DNA of 6,008 nt, from assembly GCA_007136595.1 (NCBI GenBank), contig SLGQ01000232.1:1-6008 (forward strand), read 5' to 3'. The translations under genes and the position numbers were made by a program. Within the stretch, counting starts at the first letter, position 1, and every line of letters begins with the position of its first letter. Shown one piece after another: positions 1 through 4,615 of the stretch. Under the pieces are notes generated by a model. That model had not been told where the DNA came from. It saw nothing but the letters and a program-made list of their open reading frames with translations, and ran no database searches. Source of the DNA: Candidatus Sumerlaeota bacterium. Its GTDB lineage: Bacteria > UBP6 > UBA1177.

Positions 1-535
1 ATGCACCGTGAACACATGAACTGTCTCCGCCTGTACAACTTTCTCCAACTTCAGCTTGTTTTGCACATTTCCCCGGACAACCTTCAGAAATATCACAGTA
101 CCGGCTTTCGCATTCAATATCTATGTCGCAATCATCTCCATTTGCAGCATGCCCATTAAAAACTCCGGGACACACCTCGGGAACAGGAATTTCAAATAAT
201 TTACAACCCTGTTCTTTCATTGCCTCTACACATAAAAAAGCTCTTTTTTCATCGTATTCTGTTTTGCCGTCATTAACCGCCTTAACAGTTTCAGAATAAT
301 CCATTGTCCCCTCTTCACGCATAAAGTCAATGCAGTTCTGAGCCGTAGAAAACATTGTAGCCCAGAAATTAACTTCGCAATTTATAAAATTCTCACAGGC
401 AAGTGTCTGCATTATGTTTTCCAAATCTTCAATGGGAATAGACTCGCCCGCACTTGTCTCTGTTTTGTTCTCGCATCCTGTAAAAAAGGAACAAAAAATA
501 AGAACAAGTAAGCTAAAAAAGAAAATTTGTTTCAT
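1..535 (-). CDS. Cysteine-rich lipoprotein, C-terminus beyond window
   Basis: The reading frame from ATG at 535 stays open to the window edge, giving 178 residues with the C-terminus missing. Residues 1-20 form a lipoprotein signal (MKQ, then a Phe/Leu-rich core) ending in F-T-G-C, so Cys21 is the likely lipidation site; Phe at -3 is a tolerated lipobox variant. The mature part has 13 further cysteines, at 47, 53, 68, 102, 111, 122, 136, 142, 147, 153, 157, 167 and 174. The first group spans a helical-looking segment (47-122). A closely spaced group follows (136-174), with the pattern G-x-x-C, E-C-x-S-x-Y-C, C-P-G-K-C and G-E-S-C. This pattern resembles the EGF/Dickkopf-like cysteine-rich proteins common in Myxococcota. 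It is probably a disulfide-bonded cell-surface or periplasmic protein. No enzymatic motif is visible and the function is unknown. It is transcribed divergently from the adaptor operon and has an unusual poly-G ribosome binding site. Confidence 0.85.
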   Translation of the reverse strand, partial: MKQIFFFSLLVLIFCSFFTGCENKTETSAGESIPIEDLENIMQTLACENFINCEVNFWATMFSTAQNCIDFMREEGTMDYSETVKAVNDGKTEYDEKRAFLCVEAMKEQGCKLFEIPVPEVCPGVFNGHAANGDDCDIDIECESRYCDISEGCPGKCAKQAEVGESCTGGDSSCVHGA

Positions 536-540
536 CGTAA

Positions 541-553
541 CCCCCCCCCCCTT
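541..553 (-). promoter_or_regulatory. Poly-G Shine-Dalgarno tract of the cysteine-rich lipoprotein gene
   Basis: On the minus strand the sequence reads AAGGGGGGGGGGG, then TTACG, then ATG at 535. The run of 11 G (C on the plus strand, 541-551) sits 5 nt from the start codon, in the normal SD position. G-rich SDs also precede the adaptor gene (784-788) and the CotH gene (4606-4610), but those have only five G. An 11-base homopolymer is long enough to slip in replication, so its length may vary between cells. Confidence 0.7.
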
Positions 554-579
554 AAAATATTTCCGTTGCCATCGTCATT

Positions 580-585
580 ATTATA
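580..585 (-). promoter_or_regulatory. Candidate -10 box for the cysteine-rich lipoprotein gene
   Basis: The minus strand reads TATAAT from 585 to 580, a perfect sigma70-type -10 hexamer. Transcription would start near 573, leaving a leader of roughly 38 nt that includes the poly-G SD. No good -35 lies at 16-18 nt; the hexamer at 17 nt spacing is TTTATT. A second possible pair upstream on the same strand is TTGCAA (625-620) with GATAAT (600-595), but its 19-nt spacer is long. Confidence 0.4.
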
Positions 586-728
586 ACCCTACACATTATC
601 TCAATAAATTCAAGTTTTTTTGCAATTGGCTCTTTTGAATCAGATCTTTATTGCAAGAGTTGCTCGCTATTATCGAGACGGACATCTTTTTTGAAAAAAA
701 AGCAGTACGCTTTAATTAACCAGGACGA

Positions 729-743
729 TTTGTTATTAACAAA
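729..743. repeat. 15-bp palindrome, candidate operator
   Basis: The sequence TTTGTTA-T-TAACAAA is a perfect inverted repeat with 7-bp arms and a 1-bp centre. It lies 54 bp ahead of the chosen adaptor start, where a promoter or operator for the five-gene operon would be expected. The short centre makes an RNA hairpin unlikely, so a dimeric DNA-binding regulator is the better reading. Confidence 0.45.
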
Positions 744-760
744 AACTTAACTTTGTATGC

Positions 761-776
761 AAAAACAATTGTTTTT
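761..776. repeat. 16-bp palindrome upstream of the adaptor SD
   Basis: The sequence AAAAACAA-TTGTTTTT is a perfect 8+8 inverted repeat, followed by two more T. It ends 5 nt before the adaptor SD (782-789). Its centre is about 32.5 bp from that of the 729-743 palindrome, close to three helical turns, so the two could be bound by the same protein on one DNA face. As RNA it would form only a weak A-U stem, so a terminator or attenuator is less likely. An imperfect palindrome, TTTGTATGCAAA (752-763), lies between the two. Confidence 0.4.
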
Positions 777-781
777 TTGTC

Positions 782-789
782 AAGGGGGA
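782..789 (+). promoter_or_regulatory. SD that decides the adaptor gene start
   Basis: AAGGGGGA lies 8 nt ahead of the TTG at 798, an ideal SD spacing. The frame is open further upstream to a TTG at 753, but the nearest purine-rich motif there (AGGA, 722-725) is 27 nt away. The later in-frame ATG at 828 has its nearest AGGGA 15 nt away. The SD therefore favours 798. Confidence 0.65.
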
Positions 790-797
790 CAGTTGGG

Positions 798-1859
798 TTG
801 AAGGGACAGGGAATAATTTTTTTACTTATGGCAGCATCTTTTGTGGTTTTGACATTCATTGGGGCTTTGTATGCGGGGAAAACCGATTCCTTTCTTGGGA
901 TAGCAGATGCAAGAGAAGTGGTCATAAGCCACAGTGAGTCTGTGGAAATTAGAAATATTTTTGTTTCGGAAGGCTCCCTTGTGTCCTCCGGAGAAAACCT
1001 TCTGGAGCTCATAAATGTGGATCTGAGTCTTAGATTGAATCAGGTTTTTCATGAGTTGAGCAGGATTGAAGCTCAGAGTGCCACTGATAAAAAAGAAATA
1101 TCTGCAAGAATTGTTCGTCTTATTGCCGAGCGGGACTCCGCTGTAAATGCTATAGACCTTAAAATCGAGCAACTGAGCAGGCAGTTCGAATTCAACAGAA
1201 AATTAACAGGGGGACTCAAGAGCATATCGGGAAAAGATGTTGAAAAAACTCTTCACAAGGACAATCCTTTTTTGATCCAAATTGAAGGATTAAAGAAAGA
1301 GCGGGACTTTGTCCTGAGGGGAAAAAATGTTGAAATAGCCATGCTTAGAAACATTCTCAGTGAGGATAAAGATCCGTTGAGGATACAGGCTGAAAAACTG
1401 GAAAATGAACTTAATGTTATCCAGGATGCGGCGAAAAACCTTGAGATAATTTCTCCTCTGGATGGTCTCATAGGCAGTGTATTTTTTAAAATAGGAGAAA
1501 AAGTTCCTCCCTTTGCCCCCATAATGACTGTTCATACCAGAAACCCTCAGCTCATTAAAGGCTTTGTGCCCGAGAGCTACCGTTCCAATGTGACCATAGG
1601 TTCTCCTGTCATAATTGTATCTTCTTTCAATCCTGAAAAAACAATGAAGGGGCGGGTCGCTGCTACTGGCTCAAGAATAGTGGAGGTGCCTGAAAGATTG
1701 AGACCTTTGCCCAATGTTCCTTTGTGGGGAACGGAGGTCATGATCGCCATAAACGAAGACAATGACTTTGTTCTGGGAGAGAAGGTGATGATAACTATCG
1801 ATGAAAACAAAGTTTTTAGAGACAAACTGGTGGAGTTCCTGCCTTTTTTCAGGAGGTAG
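798..1859 (+). CDS. HlyD-family periplasmic adaptor (membrane fusion protein)
   Basis: From TTG at 798 this encodes 353 residues. It starts M-K-G-Q-G and has one N-terminal membrane anchor (about 6-26) ending near A-L-Y-A, so the rest should lie in the periplasm. Residues about 41-72 form the first half of a split lipoyl (barrel-sandwich) domain, with the I-x-V-x-E-G-x-x-V-x-x-G pattern. A long charged helical hairpin follows (about 73-135 and 155-212), with its turn around 136-152. The second lipoyl half begins at I-S-P-L-D-G-L-I (218-225), matching the family's usual aPxdGxV strand. Residues 245-353 fit the C-terminal beta-barrel region. In known systems such adaptors link an inner-membrane pump to a TolC channel, and the next gene encodes a TolC-like protein. 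The odd point is that no ABC, RND or MFS partner is visible. A longer 368-residue form from TTG at 753 is possible but has no SD and would run through the palindromes. Confidence 0.85.
   Translation: MKGQGIIFLLMAASFVVLTFIGALYAGKTDSFLGIADAREVVISHSESVEIRNIFVSEGSLVSSGENLLELINVDLSLRLNQVFHELSRIEAQSATDKKEISARIVRLIAERDSAVNAIDLKIEQLSRQFEFNRKLTGGLKSISGKDVEKTLHKDNPFLIQIEGLKKERDFVLRGKNVEIAMLRNILSEDKDPLRIQAEKLENELNVIQDAAKNLEIISPLDGLIGSVFFKIGEKVPPFAPIMTVHTRNPQLIKGFVPESYRSNVTIGSPVIIVSSFNPEKTMKGRVAATGSRIVEVPERLRPLPNVPLWGTEVMIAINEDNDFVLGEKVMITIDENKVFRDKLVEFLPFFRR
1851..1856 (+). promoter_or_regulatory. AGGAGG SD of the TolC-like gene inside the adaptor gene
   Basis: A perfect AGGAGG forms the last two sense codons of the adaptor gene and lies 6 nt ahead of the ATG at 1863. 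Only 3 nt separate the adaptor stop from this start, so translation of the two genes is probably coupled and their products made in fixed ratio. Confidence 0.8.
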
Positions 1860-1862
1860 ATA

Positions 1863-3107
1863 ATGATGCGCTCACTGATTTTTTCGATCTCCTTTTTCTT
1901 CTGTTTTGTTTTAATGTCCGGGGATTTGACAGTTGAAGAGTTTCTGAGGTCATCTGAACTTGACCATAGATTGATGAGACGAAAGGAAGTTTTTGAGGTG
2001 CAAAGCAGTTCAAAGGCGGATACTCCTGTTTTGAGGAGCATGGAGTTCAGGACAAGAATAGAAGAGTTCGATTTTAAAAAAACAAGGTATGAGCTCAGAT
2101 TTTATCCCAGAGGTTTCGGGGAAACAGTAGCTGCATCCAGATACAGGAAGGAAGACCATAAGCAAACGGCTATGAATATAGCTCTCTACTTTGATAAGAC
2201 TGTGAGGAGGCGGGCGTCTTTGATACTTGACTATCTTGAGGTCGATCTCCTGATAAAAAACAATGAAAAAATGCTTGAGGTGGTAAAGGATCGCGTATCC
2301 ATATTAAGACAAAGAAATTCACATGATATGGATTTTGATGTAACCGCTCTGATTGAAGCTGAAAACAAACTGGCTAATTTAAGGCTGGATGCTGTCACAC
2401 TGGAAGAAAGCATGGAAAGGATAAAATTTCGCATACACCAGATTGCCGGAAATAGAAATATAAACTTTTGTCTTACACCAATAGATGCCGGTGAAATTGA
2501 AAAAATAGTTGACAAAATGGATTTGGATGTGGATGAAACCAATGCTCTTAATCCATACAGACAAGCCATAGTTGCCGAAAATTTCAGATATGAATATGAG
2601 AGATCAAAGAGCAGACGATATGTGAAACATTTTTCAGTCAGATATGATCTTGACGATTTCCTTGACGACAGGAAACACAGGGAAGCATTCGCTCTGTCGG
2701 CATCTTTCAATCTGCCCTTTGTTTCATCTGACAGGGAACGGTTGAGCCGTATGAAGGCAAGGATTGTGAGAAAGGAATTTGACTACATTGAAGAAAGAGA
2801 GAGATATCAGGAAGAAGTTTTTGCCTTAAAAAGTGTAATGAGGAGGTTGTTAGGTCATTACCGCATATTAACCCAAAGAAAAAACGAAGGCTCTGCCGAG
2901 CTGTCATTGAACCGCTATCTTTCCGTTGAGGGATTGAATCCGGAAACACTTCTTTCTATAAGGGAACATATTCTCCAGAGTGAAAAAAAATTAATAGAAA
3001 CAGAGATACGCATAAGAAAAAGGCTTCTCAGATTCATAGACATCAATGGTGAAATGTCCCACGATATCTTAAAGGCGGTTTTTGGAGTGGAAAATGTCCG
3101 GATTTAG
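1863..3107 (+). CDS. Divergent TolC-like outer-membrane factor
   Basis: This encodes 414 residues. A Sec signal peptide (M-M-R-S, then a Phe-rich core) ends near residue 20. The body shows the two-fold architecture of TolC proteins. A beta segment around 74-94 is followed by long helices (about 98-196), including A-L-I-E-A-E-N-K-L-A (162-171), similar to the family's dLLeAExxLa helix. The second half repeats this: a helix beginning near P-Y-R-Q-A (231-235), beta strands at about 256-286 ending in N-L-P-F (283-286, cf. the usual LPLF turn), then a long charged coiled coil (about 290-395). TolC-family trimers form the outer-membrane channel of tripartite export machines. It follows the HlyD-like gene with a 3-nt gap and overlaps the next gene by 14 nt. 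Sequence identity to classic TolC looks low and it is unusually rich in Arg, so the call rests mainly on repeat architecture and context. A structural periplasmic coiled-coil protein is the alternative. Confidence 0.72.
   Translation: MMRSLIFSISFFFCFVLMSGDLTVEEFLRSSELDHRLMRRKEVFEVQSSSKADTPVLRSMEFRTRIEEFDFKKTRYELRFYPRGFGETVAASRYRKEDHKQTAMNIALYFDKTVRRRASLILDYLEVDLLIKNNEKMLEVVKDRVSILRQRNSHDMDFDVTALIEAENKLANLRLDAVTLEESMERIKFRIHQIAGNRNINFCLTPIDAGEIEKIVDKMDLDVDETNALNPYRQAIVAENFRYEYERSKSRRYVKHFSVRYDLDDFLDDRKHREAFALSASFNLPFVSSDRERLSRMKARIVRKEFDYIEERERYQEEVFALKSVMRRLLGHYRILTQRKNEGSAELSLNRYLSVEGLNPETLLSIREHILQSEKKLIETEIRIRKRLLRFIDINGEMSHDILKAVFGVENVRI
3084..3087 (+). promoter_or_regulatory. SD that decides the VTC-domain gene start
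   Basis: GGAG lies 6 nt ahead of ATG 3094. An in-frame TTG at 3082 would add four residues but overlaps this motif and lacks an SD of its own, so ATG 3094 is preferred. The site is within the end of the TolC-like gene, which stops at 3107. Confidence 0.65.
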
Positions 3108-3915
3108 GAATTTTACCAAACTGGAAAGATTTGAGTTGAAATATACCATACCTTTTGAAATGGTTCAGCATATTTGTGACTTCTCAAAACCGTACTGCTC
3201 TATGGATGAGTATTCTTTGCTGTCGGAAGATCATTATTATGACATCAATAATATTTATATGGATTCTCCCGGCTTTTACCTTTTGAAGCAAAGGGAAGAA
3301 GGGGCGGACAACAGATTCAACCTCAGGGTCAGATCCTATGGCAAAAATGCAAATCTGCCTTTTCATCTGGAGGTTAAATGGAAAAAAGGCTCAATAATAA
3401 GAAAATACAGAGCTTCGGTCTTCAGAGAGGACTGGTGTAATATTTTTTTTCAACCCGGATACTCGGACTCCCTCGGACTTGAGGGTGAATCTCTAAAAAA
3501 CTTGCAGATGTTTGAACGGCTTGCTGTATCTCTGTCTGCCGGTCCGGTAATAACTACGAGCTATCGCCGCAAGGCTCTTTTCAGCACTATTGATGATTAT
3601 GTGAGATTAACCTTTGATACAGAGCTTAACTATATGGAAGCAGGTGGTTTTAATATGCCCACACAAAGCAGCACAATGCTTCCGTATGATACTGAGCAGC
3701 TTTTTGATCCGGGAGCTTCTGTGGTTTTTGAAATTAAGTCTTATGCTCCTGAAGTTCCATGGTGGATCGTTGACCTTATTAACACTTTTGACCTTAGGCG
3801 AAGTTCTTTTTCCAAGTATGCCTCCGGTATGAATCAACTGAGAAAAGACACGGGCTTTTACGGATTCAATCAGGATTTTTCAGTTCCTTTCGAAAACTTC
3901 AGGGAGATGAGATAA
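3094..3915 (+). CDS. VTC-domain polyphosphate polymerase-like protein
   Basis: From ATG 3094 this encodes 273 residues with no signal peptide or membrane helix, so it should be cytoplasmic. It is a stand-alone VTC domain, a triphosphate-tunnel fold whose yeast Vtc4 member makes inorganic polyphosphate from ATP. The family's marks are seen in order: E-R-F-E-L-K-Y (11-17), an I-Y-M-D-S strand (54-58), N-R-F-N-L-R-V-R-S-Y-G (73-83), L-E-V-K (92-95), S-Y-R-R-K-A (156-161), V-R-L-T-F-D (170-175), V-F-E-I-K (211-215) and F-S-K-Y (239-242). These supply the basic tunnel residues (K16, R78, R80, K95, R158/R159, R171, K215, K241) and the likely metal-binding E213, so activity looks intact. It lacks the SPX and membrane domains of yeast subunits. 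It overlaps the TolC-like gene by 14 nt and abuts the DUF4956 gene exactly, a pairing seen in many bacteria. The substrate is unproven here; synthesis of polyphosphate or of another phosphate chain are both possible. Confidence 0.9.
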   Translation: MSGFRNFTKLERFELKYTIPFEMVQHICDFSKPYCSMDEYSLLSEDHYYDINNIYMDSPGFYLLKQREEGADNRFNLRVRSYGKNANLPFHLEVKWKKGSIIRKYRASVFREDWCNIFFQPGYSDSLGLEGESLKNLQMFERLAVSLSAGPVITTSYRRKALFSTIDDYVRLTFDTELNYMEAGGFNMPTQSSTMLPYDTEQLFDPGASVVFEIKSYAPEVPWWIVDLINTFDLRRSSFSKYASGMNQLRKDTGFYGFNQDFSVPFENFREMR

Positions 3916-4599
3916 ATGTTAAGTTTTTTTAATGTTCAACCAGCTTCTCTTCACTCTCAAACCATAGCCGTTATTTACAGTTTTGCCCTTGCTTCTTTTC
4001 TTTCTTCTTTGATCGCCTATTCCTACATAAAAACTTTTGCAGGGTTATCCTTTTCCAGAAACTTTGTTCAATCTCTCATGCTGGGATCAATTACGGCAAC
4101 CATGGTAATGATGGCAATAGGAGACAGTCTGGCAAGAGGTTTGGGAATGATGGGTGCGTTGGCTATAATAAGATTCAGGACCAACTTCAAAGACCCCAGG
4201 GATATAATATACATGTTTGTTTCTCTCGGAGTGGGGATAGCCTCGGGCGTGGGAGCATTTCATATCGCCATATCAGGTGCACTGACCTTTGTTGCCGTGT
4301 CTTTTATTCTGCACAAAGCAAACTTTTCTTCCACATATTACGATGGACTGTTAAGATTTTCCATTGAAAACAACGATCCATCAAAGGATGCTCTGGAAAG
4401 GATTTTGACTGAAAACTGCAGAGCTTTTGCATTGATATCCGTGAGAGAAATGCAACAGCAGCGAAGACTTGACTATGCATATCATGTGAAAATGAAAAAA
4501 GGAGTGGATAGAACGGTTCTCATATCCAAACTCCGCAAAAATATTAATTCAGTGGAAGGAATATCCATTCTCATGCAGGATGGAGGACCTGAAGTTTGA
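3916..4599 (+). CDS. DUF4956 family integral membrane protein
   Basis: This encodes 227 residues. The ATG directly follows the VTC-domain stop (TAA 3913-3915), with AGGGAG at 3901-3906 as SD, so the two are almost certainly coupled. Four hydrophobic segments are visible at about 16-37, 50-68, 97-114 and 115-132. Between the second and third lies the DUF4956 signature G-M-M-G-A-L-A-I-I-R-F-R-T (77-89) followed by K-D-P-R-D-I-I-Y (92-99). Residues about 134-227 form a soluble tail with an alternating alpha/beta pattern, possibly ACT/ferredoxin-like; that topology and a distant likeness to MgtC are my inference. The biochemical function of the family is not established. It commonly sits beside VTC-domain and CotH genes. 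In this operon it is the only polytopic inner-membrane protein, so it could be the membrane partner of the VTC enzyme or of the adaptor. Confidence 0.92.
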   Translation: MLSFFNVQPASLHSQTIAVIYSFALASFLSSLIAYSYIKTFAGLSFSRNFVQSLMLGSITATMVMMAIGDSLARGLGMMGALAIIRFRTNFKDPRDIIYMFVSLGVGIASGVGAFHIAISGALTFVAVSFILHKANFSSTYYDGLLRFSIENNDPSKDALERILTENCRAFALISVREMQQQRRLDYAYHVKMKKGVDRTVLISKLRKNINSVEGISILMQDGGPEV

Positions 4600-4615
4600 A
4601 ACAAAGGGGGATACC

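Larger units (their letters stand above)
536..797. other. Divergent intergenic region
   Basis: This stretch separates two divergently transcribed units and must carry promoters for both. The left part holds the minus-strand poly-G SD and TATAAT box. The right part (687-776) is A/T-rich and dense in inverted repeats: T6-G-A6 at 687-699, TTAATTAA at 712-719, and two longer palindromes listed separately. For the plus strand I see TTGAAA at 691-696 and TTTAAT at 711-716, but the 14-nt spacer is too short for a confident promoter. A short GCAA-GAG-TTGC inverted repeat lies at 653-663. I see no RNA gene and no convincing terminator. Confidence 0.6.

Noticed and set aside
414..638. Open frame of 74 codons on the plus strand
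   Set aside because: It runs antisense through the lipoprotein signal sequence, then the C11 tract (giving a Pro run) and A/T-rich intergenic DNA; no SD and no domain.
663..677. Short inverted repeat CTCG-N7-CGAG as a terminator or RNA hairpin
   Set aside because: The stem is only 4 bp with no U tract directly after it, and divergent genes need no terminator here.
761..778. A-tract/T-tract palindrome as an intrinsic terminator
   Set aside because: The stem would be almost all A-U and very weak, and it sits directly ahead of the adaptor SD, so an operator is more plausible.
1577..2041. Open frame of 154 codons on the minus strand
   Set aside because: It spans the end of the adaptor gene and the start of the TolC-like gene in antisense; the composition looks like a shadow of those genes.
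2231..2710. Open frame of 159 codons on the minus strand
   Set aside because: It is antisense to the TolC-like gene; the Ser-rich product reflects the complement of charged helical codons.
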